Assembly: GCA_965237725.1 (NCBI GenBank)
Contig: OZ250151.1
Location: forward strand, 2,418,001-2,482,000
Source: G965237725 sp965237725
GTDB lineage: Bacteria; Pseudomonadota; Gammaproteobacteria; Arenicellales; Poriferihabitantaceae
Length of the DNA: 64,000 nt
Direction: 5' to 3'
The translations under genes and the position numbers were made by a program. Of the stretch, positions 53,913 through 62,491 are shown in pieces; position 1 is the stretch's first letter; every line of letters starts with the position of its first letter. Under the pieces are notes generated by a model. The model saw nothing but the letters and a program-made list of their open reading frames with translations. It ran no database searches and had not been told where the DNA came from.

Positions 53913-54153
53913 AGAAGATGACAGGTTGTAGTCGGTTAGATGATTTCTGGCTGCAATACCATTTCCCATTGAGTGTATCAATTGAGCCCGAATAATACGA
54001 TGGTGTTTAAACTAACAAACAGAAATCTAATTCTGAAATCTGGGGAAAATCTGGGGACATAATACTCAATTAAAAACGAACGGGATGGCGCTTATAATTA
54101 TTGTTTATTGTGTCACCAGGATACTCTCTCGAATTCAATGGCTGGGAAATATA

Positions 54154-54240
54154 TGGTACCCGGGGCCGGACTTGAACCGGCACGATGTTTCCATCGAGGG
54201 ATTTTAAGTCCCTTGCGTCTACCAATTCCGCCACCCGGGC
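54154..54240 (-). tRNA. tRNA-Leu (TAA)
   Basis: A type II tRNA of 87 bases with a long variable arm. The 5' end GCCCGGG pairs with CCCGGGT near the 3' end, followed by ACCA with CCA encoded. The D arm reads TGGTAGACGC, and the anticodon loop CTTAAAA gives anticodon TAA for UUA codons. It is the last of three tRNAs after pgsA, as leuZ in E. coli. Confidence 0.97.
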
Positions 54241-54669
54241 ATTAGGGCTAATTTGCGTTAGGCCTGATAGTGCCTTTAAAACAAACTGTAGACGCAGGCG
54301 TCTACTCATATCAACTTGGCCACCACCAAAACATTGTAGGTCTGATAGCACCTTGACTGCGAATTGTAGACGCTTGCGTCTACGCTTACCATTTTTGGCC
54401 ACCACCCGGGCATTAGGGCTAATTTGCGTTAGGCCTGATAGTGCCTTTAAAACAAACTGTAGACGCAGGCGTCTACTCATATCAACTTGGCCACCACCAA
54501 AACATTGTAGGTCTGATAGCACCTTGACTGCGAATTGTAGACGCTTGCGTCTACGCTTACCATTTTTGGCCACCACCCGGGCATTAGGGCTAATTTGCGT
54601 TAGGCCTGATAGTGCCTTTAAAACAAACTGTAGACGCAGGCGTCTACTCATATCAACTTGGCCACCACC
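54241..54669. repeat. A-B-A-B-A tandem array of tRNA-Leu-like 5'-half units
   Basis: Two alternating units of about 87 (A) and 84 (B) bases give a 171-base period with copies of A starting at 54241, 54412 and 54583. Each unit has a hairpin of GTAGACGC and its complement around two bases. Read in the tRNA direction, the B unit begins GCCCGGGTGG, exactly the first ten bases of the adjacent tRNA-Leu, and continues with ATGGTA and GTAGACGCAAG, close to the tRNA D arm. The A units carry GGTGGTGG and GTAGACGC at matching places. Long frames across the array are repeat artefacts. It lies between tRNA-Cys and tRNA-Leu, in the likely precursor transcript. Confidence 0.9.
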
Positions 54670-54712
54670 CGGTACTATCCGTTAGCGCGTAATAAACCAA
54701 TGAAAATAAAAA

Positions 54713-54786
54713 TGGAGGCTGAGCCCGGAATCGAACCGAGGTCAACGGCTTTGCAGGCCGCTGCATAACCACTCTGCCACTCAGCC
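54713..54786 (-). tRNA. tRNA-Cys (GCA)
   Basis: A 74-base tRNA. The acceptor GGCTGAG pairs with CTCAGCC, followed by T and encoded CCA. The anticodon loop CTGCAAA gives GCA. It follows tRNA-Gly and precedes the repeat array, matching cysT of the glyW-cysT-leuZ arrangement. Confidence 0.97.
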
Positions 54787-54842
54787 CCAGAATCGATACC
54801 AGTGCGCTTCTATAACAAAGTCTGGCTACGCATGAATCAAAA

Positions 54843-54917
54843 TGGAGCGGGAAACGAGATTCGAACTCGCGACCCCAACCTTGGCAAGGTTGTGCTCTAC
54901 CACTGAGCTATTCCCGC
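54843..54917 (-). tRNA. tRNA-Gly (GCC)
   Basis: A 75-base tRNA. The acceptor GCGGGAA pairs with TTCCCGC, followed by T and encoded CCA. The anticodon arm CAACCTTGCCAAGGTTG gives anticodon GCC. The T arm holds GTTCGAATC. It is 70 bases downstream of pgsA on the same strand. Confidence 0.97.
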
Positions 54918-54987
54918 ATATATGGCATAGTGAACATGAGGGGTGTTGATTCTATGCACGCATTGACAACTGTCAATAGCTATCCGG

Positions 54988-55581
54988 TTATTTTGCCACA
55001 ATATCGTTCTTTTCAAGCAGAAACGGCATGGCTGCGCGCAAATAAACCCACATCGACCAGATTGTCAGTACGGCAGCGACATAAAATGCTATCTCCCCAA
55101 TTCTGAAAATTGGTATGCCATAAATTGGAATGCCGTATAGCAAAATCCCGATAGACACCATTTGAAAAACGGTTTTTATCTTTCCGAGGGGGCCAACGGC
55201 GACATATCCGCGCTCCCCAAGCTCTGCCATCCACTCCCGCAGCGCAGAAATGACAATTTCCCGGCCAATAATGATACAAACCGCAATGGCAAAAGGCAGG
55301 GGATGTAATACTTTATGCAGGACATTGAGATCTGAAACCAGTAATACCAGAGCAGTGGAAACAATCAACTTATCCGCCACGGGATCGAGAAATGCCCCCA
55401 ATTTGGACATGGCATTGAGTTTCCTTGCCAGATAACCATCGAGCCAGTCGGTTATTGCCGCGAGGACAAATACCCCACAAACCAGGATTTCTCGATTTTT
55501 TTCGACCCAGAAATACACAACTACCAGTACGGGTATGAGCAAAATTCTAAATAATGTCAGCAGATTTGGAATATTGAGCAT
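54988..55581 (-). CDS. pgsA: CDP-diacylglycerol--glycerol-3-phosphate 3-phosphatidyltransferase
   Basis: PgsA makes phosphatidylglycerol phosphate at the inner membrane. The 197-residue protein has several membrane helices and the CDP-alcohol phosphatidyltransferase motif, with its Asp residues in DWLDGYLAR and FLDPVADK. It starts MLNIPNLLTLFRI, the typical family N-terminus. It lies between uvrC and the tRNA genes, as in E. coli. Confidence 0.97.
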   Translation of the reverse strand: MLNIPNLLTLFRILLIPVLVVVYFWVEKNREILVCGVFVLAAITDWLDGYLARKLNAMSKLGAFLDPVADKLIVSTALVLLVSDLNVLHKVLHPLPFAIAVCIIIGREIVISALREWMAELGERGYVAVGPLGKIKTVFQMVSIGILLYGIPIYGIPIFRIGEIAFYVAAVLTIWSMWVYLRAAMPFLLEKNDIVAK

Positions 55582-55699
55582 AGTTGTCGGCTGAATGTTT
55601 TAGAAATAAATGAATAAGAAGAACAAATTGGATTAGTCCATGAGTGTAAGAGATTCCATAGCTAACGGGAATGGTGATTTATCAAAAACCCGCAATTAC

Positions 55700-57541
55700 T
55701 CATGAATGAAATTGATTGTATATACGTTGGGCCAATGTTGGGCTGATCCCCTGTACTTTGGTCAGGTCTTCTACGCCGGCACGCTTGATTTCCTGCATGC
55801 CACCAAAATATCGGAGCAGATTTCGTCGCCTTTTATCCCCGACACCATCAATGTTCTCCAGGGGTGACGATGTCCTGGCTTTGGAACGCTGCTGGCGATG
55901 GCTGGTAATGGCAAATCGGTGAGCTTCATCCCGGATACGCTGGACCAGATGAGAAGCTGCGGAAGTGCCTTTGGGCTGAATGGGATTTTTTCTATGCAGC
56001 AAATGAAACTGTTCCTCACCGGCCTTGCGCAGCGGCCCCTTTGAAACTCCCATTAATATAACCGCGTCCACAATTTGTAATTCTTCAAACACTTTTTGGG
56101 CAATGCCAAGCTGACCCTTACCGCCATCGATCAAAACCAGATCGGGCAACTTACCGTCGTTCTCAATAACCCGTTGGTACCGACGGGTCAACACTTGCTC
56201 CATGGCGGCGTAATCATCGCCACCCTGAATTCCTGTGATGTTATAGCGCCGATAGTCTGACTTAACCGCGCCCTGATCATCGAATACAACGCAGGAACCC
56301 ACCGTGCGCTCGCCCATGGTATGGCTGATATCAAAACATTCGATTCGTCCCGGCACTTCATCGAGTTTCAACAAATCTGCAAGGGCGGCAAACTGGGCCG
56401 TAATCTGGCTGCGTTCATTTAGATGTCGCCGCAGGTTATCCGCGGTATTAATCCGCGCAGATTCAATCCAGCGTGCGCGGTAGGATCGACATTGTTGTTT
56501 GATTTCAACTTTGGATTTGTTCTCAATGGAAAAAACCTGCTGTAGCGAACTTCGGCTTTCGATATTCTCGCTCAACAAAATCTCGGGCGGAATCACACGA
56601 CCGAGATAGTTCTGGGGCAGGAAGGCTTCGAGCAATTGCGACTCGGTAAGATCGAGGGGATTTTTCTGAATGTGAAAGCGTGCGCCCAAATTGCGGCCAT
56701 TCCTGATGGATACCACACCAAAACAAACCAGCCCGGACTCCGCTGCCACCGCCACTACGTCAGCATCATTGGAATCCGAAGACACATATTGTTTTTCACG
56801 AATTCGTTGCAATAGGGCGATGCGATCACGATATAGCGCCGCGGTTTCAAAGCTCAATTCTGATGAGGCGGTTTCCATTCTATTGCTGAGCTCGTCCATC
56901 AATTTGGAATCTTCACCGGCCAGCATGGCCTTTGCCTGACGAATATCCTCCAGATAATCTTTTTGTTCGATGCGACCAACGCAGGGTGCGCTGCAACGTT
57001 TGATCTGATGCTGCAAACAAGGCCGTGAACGGTTTCTGAAAAAAGCATCGTCACACTGACGCAGCTGAAAAATTTTGTTTAAATGGCCCAGCATTTCACG
57101 TACCGCTCCAGCGTTAGGATAGGGGCCATAATATTTCCCCGGCCGTGACCGACGACCACGATAAAATCCAAATCGCGGAAAGGCATCGTCTTCGGTCAGA
57201 CGAATATAGGGGAAACTTTTATCATCGCGCAGAGAAATATTGTAACGTGGGCGTTTGTCCTTGATCAGATTGTTTTCCAGTAACAGCGCTTCGCTTTCTG
57301 TGCGCGTCTGCTGAGTCTCAGCATTGGCAATTTTGGACACCATCAGCTGGGTCTTTGGCGTCAGTCCGGTGCTCCTGAAATAACTCTGCAATCGCTTTTT
57401 CAAATTTCGGGCTTTGCCAACGTAAAGGGCTTTGCCTTCGTTATCATAAAACACATAGACACCAGGCATCGCGGAAGCGGTTTCCAGAAAAGTTTTTGAA
57501 TCAAAATCCGAATTTGAGTTTTCAGTAGCGGAATCGGTCAA
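55700..57541 (-). CDS. uvrC: UvrABC excinuclease subunit C
   Basis: UvrC makes both incisions in nucleotide excision repair. The 613-residue protein has the N-terminal GIY-YIG nuclease domain (PGVYVFYDNEGKALYVGKARNLKKRL), a four-cysteine region (CLQHQIKRCSAPCVG), the UVR domain at about 200-235, the RNase H-like domain (IECFDISHTMG and LVLIDGGKGQL) and two helix-hairpin-helix motifs at the end (NIDGVGDKRRRNLL, VQGISPTLAQRI). It sits upstream of pgsA. Confidence 0.98.
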   Translation of the reverse strand: MTDSATENSNSDFDSKTFLETASAMPGVYVFYDNEGKALYVGKARNLKKRLQSYFRSTGLTPKTQLMVSKIANAETQQTRTESEALLLENNLIKDKRPRYNISLRDDKSFPYIRLTEDDAFPRFGFYRGRRSRPGKYYGPYPNAGAVREMLGHLNKIFQLRQCDDAFFRNRSRPCLQHQIKRCSAPCVGRIEQKDYLEDIRQAKAMLAGEDSKLMDELSNRMETASSELSFETAALYRDRIALLQRIREKQYVSSDSNDADVVAVAAESGLVCFGVVSIRNGRNLGARFHIQKNPLDLTESQLLEAFLPQNYLGRVIPPEILLSENIESRSSLQQVFSIENKSKVEIKQQCRSYRARWIESARINTADNLRRHLNERSQITAQFAALADLLKLDEVPGRIECFDISHTMGERTVGSCVVFDDQGAVKSDYRRYNITGIQGGDDYAAMEQVLTRRYQRVIENDGKLPDLVLIDGGKGQLGIAQKVFEELQIVDAVILMGVSKGPLRKAGEEQFHLLHRKNPIQPKGTSAASHLVQRIRDEAHRFAITSHRQQRSKARTSSPLENIDGVGDKRRRNLLRYFGGMQEIKRAGVEDLTKVQGISPTLAQRIYNQFHS

Positions 57542-57544
57542 AAC

Positions 57545-58204
57545 TTATTCTCTCAATTCCCGGGCAATGGTTTTGAATACATCGTGGAACATGGACTCGG
57601 TTAATCGCTTTGTCTGGGTATTGTATCTGCTGCAATGATAACTGTTAATTAACTTGATGCCGTTGTCCAGAGCATGCACCTGGTTATGACCGAATTTATA
57701 TTGATTCAATTTATAACCATAAGAACGTAACAAAGAGCGGTGGGCCAGGCCGCCAAGGGCGAGGATAATTTTCAAATCGGTCTGGGCGATTTCGGCGGTC
57801 AAAAAATGATTGCAGTTTTTTTCTTCATCACCTACGGGTTTATTTTGGGGCGGCAAGCATTTTACCGCATTGGTTATTCGGCAGTTGGTTAAGCATAATT
57901 CATCCTCGGCATGGCTGGATTGTGGATGGGAGGCATAGCCAAACTTATGCAAGGTTTCATACAGCAACACGCCGGCATAATCTCCGGTAAATGGTCGGCC
58001 CGTTGCATTGGCGCCATGTTTACCCGGCGCGAGCCCCACAACCAGCAACTGTGCCTGGGGATCACCAAATGGCGGCACAGGCTTACAAAAATAATCACTA
58101 TGCTCGGCCTTGACCGCATCCAGAAACTCACTCAGTCGTGGGCATTGTCGACAATCGGCGTCATACCACTGATCTGGCATTGCCGGGTTGTTGCCTGATG
58201 TCAT
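57545..58204 (-). CDS. Uracil-DNA glycosylase, family 5 (UDGb) type
   Basis: The enzyme removes uracil and other deaminated bases from DNA. Motif 1 reads GLAPGKHGANATGRPFTGD (about residues 50-68), the arrangement of family 5 glycosylases, with the later NSYHCS motif. Cysteines at the start (DADCRQCPRL) and in the middle (CLTNC, KCLPP) could bind a 4Fe-4S cluster. The frame is open to 58285 but would overlap efp; the Met at 58204 gives 219 residues and a clear 52-base divergent promoter space. It ends 3 bases before uvrC begins, a likely repair operon. Confidence 0.88.
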   Translation of the reverse strand: MTSGNNPAMPDQWYDADCRQCPRLSEFLDAVKAEHSDYFCKPVPPFGDPQAQLLVVGLAPGKHGANATGRPFTGDYAGVLLYETLHKFGYASHPQSSHAEDELCLTNCRITNAVKCLPPQNKPVGDEEKNCNHFLTAEIAQTDLKIILALGGLAHRSLLRSYGYKLNQYKFGHNQVHALDNGIKLINSYHCSRYNTQTKRLTESMFHDVFKTIARELRE

Positions 58205-58256
58205 TGTGAATACAATCCTCCCCTCATTAAATTGCTCAACCACTGGAATAAGCCTC

Positions 58257-58817
58257 ATGAAAATCTCAGCCTTCGAAACCCGCATCGGTAACCTGATGGA
58301 GTATCAGGGTAAATTGTGGCGTATCCTCAAGAAAAACCACGTCAAACCCGGCAAGGGCGGTGCATTTGTCCAGCTTGAGATGAAGTGTATCAGTGATGGC
58401 ACCAAACTCAATGAGCGATTTCGGTCAGAGGAAAAAATGGACAAAGCCCATGTGGAACCGCGCAATATGCAATACCTTTATCTCGACGGCGAAAACTATG
58501 TATTCATGGATAATGAAAGTTATGAACAGATGACTATTTCTGCTGATGACCTGGAAGCCGAGGCGCCCTATTTATTGCCCAATACCGATGTGCAGATCAA
58601 TTTTCATGACGACAACCCCATTGGCGTTGAGCTGCCTCAATGGGTGGCCTTGGAAGTGGTGGAAACCGATGGGGTGGTCAAAGGCCAAACCGCATCAGGC
58701 AGTGGCAAACCCGCCACACTGGAAACCGGTCACAAGGTCACCGTGCCGACGTTCATAACCGTGGGTGAGAAAGTCAAAGTCAATACCGATACTGGGGAGT
58801 ATATGGAAAGGGCGTAA
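58257..58817 (+). CDS. efp: Translation elongation factor P
   Basis: EF-P rescues ribosomes stalled at polyproline. The ATG at 58257 gives 186 residues starting MKISAFETRIGNLMEYQG. The conserved loop KPGKGGAF holds the Lys that EpmA beta-lysylates in gammaproteobacteria. The three beta-barrel domains are complete, and the protein ends with VKVNTDTGEYMERA. It is divergent from the uracil-DNA glycosylase gene. Confidence 0.97.
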   Translation: MKISAFETRIGNLMEYQGKLWRILKKNHVKPGKGGAFVQLEMKCISDGTKLNERFRSEEKMDKAHVEPRNMQYLYLDGENYVFMDNESYEQMTISADDLEAEAPYLLPNTDVQINFHDDNPIGVELPQWVALEVVETDGVVKGQTASGSGKPATLETGHKVTVPTFITVGEKVKVNTDTGEYMERA

Positions 58818-58839
58818 CAGTGATTGATTAATGGTTCCC

Positions 58840-59007
58840 GGATATTGCTGCGCAATTCCGGGATGACGTCGAGGATATCGCTTCGCAATTCCGGGATGAC
58901 GTCGAGGATATCGCTGCGCAATTCCGGGATGACGGTGGGGGATATTGCTGTGCGATTCTGGGATGACGGTGAGGGATATCACAGTGTGATTCCAGGAGGA
59001 CGAAGAG
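58840..59007. repeat. Five tandem 33/34-bp units downstream of efp
   Basis: Five consecutive units begin GGATAT and contain the core ATTCCGGGATGACG. The first two are 33 bases and nearly identical; units 3 to 5 are 34 bases and increasingly diverged. The reading frame across them (SRISLRNSGMT-like) is a repeat artefact. The core is the complement of the common bacterial word CGTCATCCCGGAAT. Confidence 0.9.
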
Positions 59008-59115
59008 CATCGTTAGGTTTTAGGCGAAAATTGTATCGTTTGAACATTTTGGCCCCTGCTCGAAAGAATCATTATCCTCAGGGGAACTCGCCGCCTCAAA
59101 CACTCACCCCTCGTC

Positions 59116-59136
59116 ATTCCGGACTTGATCCGGAAT
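59116..59136. repeat. Dispersed-type palindrome around ATTCCGGA
   Basis: ATTCCGGA at 59116-59123 and its complement at 59129-59136 enclose CTTGA. This hairpin with the preceding CGTC is a well-known type of dispersed palindrome in several proteobacterial genomes. It lies 33 bases from the end of the DUF3726 gene and is related in sequence to the tandem units at 58840. Confidence 0.75.
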
Positions 59137-59168
59137 CCATCAAAAAGATTTTTGGGTGTTGAAAAAAC

Positions 59169-59837
59169 TTAATCGTTGTCATTAAGCCCAGCACCTGCAC
59201 CGGCAAGGCGTGACGCTTCGCTGGCTTCCACATAAGTGCGATGGGCATAAATTTCCAGCTGCTTCCAGGATTTTAGATTTACTTCAGCATCACCAATGTT
59301 CATAGGAATGTCTTTGGTATCCGCCGATATAGAAATTTGGGTATAGCTGATTTGGCCCACCAATTTCATATCAATATCTTCTGTGTTCCCAGTTACCACA
59401 AGCACGTCGCGGTTGAGCTGCATGGTCACCGACGACCATTTCAGCGCCACAGACTGGTCCGAGGTTAACGCCGTCTGACCTAAAAATCCTGCAGTGATTA
59501 ACGGCCATGCAATGGGCCCGACCGTAATGGTTCGCTCCGCCATTGTGTTAATGCAGTCACACAGACTAATACCCGCCATAATTGGGCTAAGCACACCCCG
59601 CTGGCTGGTCCAGATTCCCTCCAGGGATTGGGGCGCATAGTCCAGGTGATGGTGATGATCGTATTCCTCAAACAATCCACATAAACTGGTCACACCATCA
59701 AATCCATAAACATGCAACCAGCGTATGGCCTTGCCTACTTCGTCAGCGATACCCCAGGGCAGACCACAGCCTTTGGCCGCCTTGCGGCAGGTGTGTTCAA
59801 TTTCGCCCAGGGAACGCATATTCTTTGACTTGCTCAA
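59169..59837 (-). CDS. DUF3726-like protein
   Basis: The 222-residue protein resembles the uncharacterised DUF3726 family (LGEIEHTCRKAAKGCGLPWGIADEVGKAIRWL start). It is cysteine-containing and soluble; a central hydrophobic GPIAWPLITAGFLG stretch could be buried or membrane-touching. The start overlaps the end of the 571-residue gene by 4 bases, so the pair is translationally coupled. No function can be given. Confidence 0.65.
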   Translation of the reverse strand: MSKSKNMRSLGEIEHTCRKAAKGCGLPWGIADEVGKAIRWLHVYGFDGVTSLCGLFEEYDHHHHLDYAPQSLEGIWTSQRGVLSPIMAGISLCDCINTMAERTITVGPIAWPLITAGFLGQTALTSDQSVALKWSSVTMQLNRDVLVVTGNTEDIDMKLVGQISYTQISISADTKDIPMNIGDAEVNLKSWKQLEIYAHRTYVEASEASRLAGAGAGLNDND

Positions 59838-61549
59838 GGTATAAGTGGCGGATAAATCCAGCCGTCGGCGTCAAATTCATTGAATTCGTCGGGGAATGGG
59901 GCATGCTGATACATATTAATCCGCACCCAGCGATCAGATTTCGGATCAAATTTATTGGCGCCGAAGAAGGACAACTTACATCGCAACAAGTCCACCGGCA
60001 TCATGGTTGATGACAGCAGGTTGTCCTGAATTTCCGAGTAATCCAATTTGTCCGTAATCTGGATACGACGCAGGCTATGACGATGCTGGGGGTGTTTAAG
60101 CGCAAAGTTCGCAATGATTTGATCAGCACCAAACTCATCAGCATAACTTTTTAAGTCATCATATAAATTCGAAACATCCCGACCATAGGACAATGGGTGT
60201 TCTTTCTCTGCGCCGGGCTCATCGTAGCGTTCCCCTACTCGAGGTTCGAGCTTTTCCTCGGAGTAATACCAAAACCGAGCCGAGTTTTCTTTGATTGAAT
60301 AATCAATTACCAGCGCCCAGGCATATTTTTGTTTGATAATTTTCAGCGCATCAGCGATGGTCGCACTACCATCGATGGGAAAGTGCTGGGCTTCATCGAT
60401 GGCCATGGTGTCCGCCAGATCATCAACAAATTCTCCGTGGGGTTCAATCACCAGGCTGACCACCATCTCCTGGCCTTCAATACTTAATGCAGATTCCGAC
60501 CATTGCACCAGCTGATCCCAGGGTCGAGGCATTTTTAATCCAGGCGTTTTGACATAAGCCATCAGTTTCAACAAATCCTGTTTCAGTTCCTGGACACGCT
60601 GGTGCTGTCTTTCATCCGCGGTATTCCAGCTTTCAACACCGAGCATCATTCGGGAAATCAATTCGCTAAAACGGTTTTGGGACTGAGGATCGCTTTGTTC
60701 GATATTCCGCACCCGGGCCAGGGCAGTTTCCCGGGCCAGCATCCAGCTGTGAATCAACGACGGATGGAGAATCAGAAAGGGCGCCATACCGAGACCGGTA
60801 GAATTGCCCACCCCCAGTCGTCGCCGCAGATCAGAATTTAATTGAATCGCCTGATCGCCGCCTTCGACCCGAGCCATGTGCTCTACGATGTCCACCGTAA
60901 ACCCGCGTATCAACCACACCGCCAGCAACTCCGAATGAAACGCAGAGCGAAATTCCGGCCGGTTGGATATGCGGTCTCGGTCACCAATGCCAAATTTGCC
61001 ATTACCATAAACCGCGGTGGTGCGCATCAGATATCCCACGCTATCCAGAGATTCCGCATCGGGCTGAATACCTTTTGCCAAACAGGTTTTCACATGCTCA
61101 AACAGGCGCACACTGCGATTGGCCCGGGCCAGCACCAGTTCACTCTGGGAACAATGTCCCGCCTCCTGTTTCGGCACATTGGCGCGCAATCGTTCGATAT
61201 CCTCTTCGCTGGGTATGCCATCGAACAAGGTAAATGCAGCGTCCCATTCTGTGGCAATCACTCGGTCCGAGCGTTTCTCCGGTGGCAGGTCATTGGCATA
61301 GCATATTAATGAATAGGTATTTTCCGGACCCGTAGCCTGGTAAATCGCTACACCCACGCCCTTGTGGTTCACATCCCAAACCGTGCGTTCAAATTGCCAG
61401 TCATTGTCTTTGAGTGAGCGCAACAGCGCGCGCATGAAACTTAAGCGCGTCTGATGAAAACAACCCATGCGGTCCATGCGCATGACAACCTCAGGGGGCC
61501 GCAATGGCACCGTCTGGGTGCTGGGGTTTATAATTTCAGTTTCAGTCAA
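59834..61549 (-). CDS. Conserved-looking hypothetical protein, 571 residues
   Basis: I do not recognise this protein. It is soluble, rich in charged residues and helices, and begins with a PPEVVMRMDRMGCFHQTRLSFMRALLR segment. No Walker, Rossmann, HTH or metal motif stands out, and no signal peptide or membrane helix is seen. It is translationally coupled to the DUF3726-like gene and divergent from the PqqD-like gene, with an AT-rich 120-base promoter space between. Codon use looks like that of its neighbours. Confidence 0.75.
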   Translation of the reverse strand: MTETEIINPSTQTVPLRPPEVVMRMDRMGCFHQTRLSFMRALLRSLKDNDWQFERTVWDVNHKGVGVAIYQATGPENTYSLICYANDLPPEKRSDRVIATEWDAAFTLFDGIPSEEDIERLRANVPKQEAGHCSQSELVLARANRSVRLFEHVKTCLAKGIQPDAESLDSVGYLMRTTAVYGNGKFGIGDRDRISNRPEFRSAFHSELLAVWLIRGFTVDIVEHMARVEGGDQAIQLNSDLRRRLGVGNSTGLGMAPFLILHPSLIHSWMLARETALARVRNIEQSDPQSQNRFSELISRMMLGVESWNTADERQHQRVQELKQDLLKLMAYVKTPGLKMPRPWDQLVQWSESALSIEGQEMVVSLVIEPHGEFVDDLADTMAIDEAQHFPIDGSATIADALKIIKQKYAWALVIDYSIKENSARFWYYSEEKLEPRVGERYDEPGAEKEHPLSYGRDVSNLYDDLKSYADEFGADQIIANFALKHPQHRHSLRRIQITDKLDYSEIQDNLLSSTMMPVDLLRCKLSFFGANKFDPKSDRWVRINMYQHAPFPDEFNEFDADGWIYPPLIP

Positions 61550-61669
61550 TTAATACGATGCCAATTTATAAAGAGTTTGATAATATAGCGCAAATATTTT
61601 TATTGAAACCCAATTCAAAATTTACATTTAATTTTTTCTTTAATATTTTTTGAGATTAGCCAGGACAAC

Positions 61670-61981
61670 ATGAACGATACCACTACGGTAACATTTCCAG
61701 CTACATCTATACCCAAGCAGCGTCCAGGTTATGAACTTCAGAAAACAGCTTGCTGCTATTTTTTGAAAGATAGCGAAGCTGATAAACTGGTAAAGTTAAA
61801 CGACTCCAGTGTGTTGATCTGGCAGGTATGCACCGGCGAATGGTCGGTTGGAGAAATCATTGACGTGCTCAAGGAAAGTTACCCCGATGCAGCGGATTCC
61901 ATGGAAGAAGATGTCCACCGCACTCTCGATTTGTTGGTAGAGGAAGGGGTGATCGATATTCCAGATGCTGGTCTCAATTAA
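61670..61981 (+). CDS. PqqD-like protein (stand-alone RiPP recognition element fold)
   Basis: The 103-residue protein fits the PqqD/RRE winged-helix family: KLNDSSVLIWQVCTGEWSVGEIIDVL, then an acidic stretch and DVHRTLDLLVEEGVID. PqqD binds precursor peptides for radical-SAM and other modifying enzymes. No precursor peptide, radical-SAM enzyme or other PQQ gene is in this window; its divergent neighbour is the 571-residue protein. An AGGA ribosome-binding site precedes the ATG. It may serve an unrecognised peptide-modification system or a distant one. Confidence 0.8.
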   Translation: MNDTTTVTFPATSIPKQRPGYELQKTACCYFLKDSEADKLVKLNDSSVLIWQVCTGEWSVGEIIDVLKESYPDAADSMEEDVHRTLDLLVEEGVIDIPDAGLN

Positions 61982-62054
61982 ATTTTCGAGTTAAACTTTT
62001 TGAGTAAAATTGGTAAAATTTTTTCCGGGTTAAACCCAAGGAATAAACAATAGT

Positions 62055-62395
62055 GGGAGTTGGCCGATAAGCCGGGTTCTGTCGAGAACAGTTATTCATC
62101 TGGGTCGTTTGTCACCAAACGCCTCTAGCAACCTACCCGGATCCAACGCGGGCCACGCCATACGGATCCCTATTCGGTCTTGCTCCAGGTGGGGTTTACC
62201 CTGCCGCTAAAGTTACCAGTAGCGCGGTGCGCTCTTACCGCACCATTTCACCCTTACCTTATAAAAAGGCGGTATATTTTCTGTGGCACTAGCCGTCAGC
62301 TCACGCTGCCCAGGAATTACCTGGCACCTTCGCCCTATGGAGCCCGGACTTTCCTCGATATCCCGAAGGATAGCGCAACTGTCTGGCCAACTCCC
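62055..62395 (-). ncRNA. rnpB: RNase P RNA, bacterial class A
   Basis: On the minus strand the conserved core is clear: GAGGAAAGTCCGGGCTCC near the 5' end, GGGCAGCGTGAGCTGACGG, GGTAAGGGTGAAATGG, the GGTAAACCCCACC segment and the GAACCCGGCTTATCGGCC 3' end. The helix P1 strands GGGAGTTGGCC and GGCCAACTCCC define the ends at 62395 and 62055. The RNA removes 5' leaders of tRNA precursors. Confidence 0.96.
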
Positions 62396-62491
62396 GAGCC
62401 GAGGGTACTGGATCATCTACCGAAAAACAACTGTACAAATCACAGTAACATTTTTCCACAAATATTCATGGCCTAAAAGTATAATCGCCGC

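Noticed and set aside
54241..54669. Possible CRISPR array
   Set aside because: The units are contiguous and alternate between two related types; there are no unique spacers, and no cas gene is present.
54070..54685. Long open frames on both strands across the tRNA-Leu repeat array
   Set aside because: They translate the 171-base repeat and part of tRNA-Leu; the repeated RRLRLQF-type peptides follow from the hairpin sequence, and no start signals or family resemblance are present.
58824..59162. Plus-strand open frame of 112 codons after efp
   Set aside because: It runs through the 33/34-base tandem repeats and the dispersed palindrome; its start is TTG and the translation is repeat-driven.
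61982..62054. Rho-independent terminator for rnpB
   Set aside because: A GGGTT/AACCC pairing exists, but the stem is only five bases and the T-run expected on the minus strand after it is missing.
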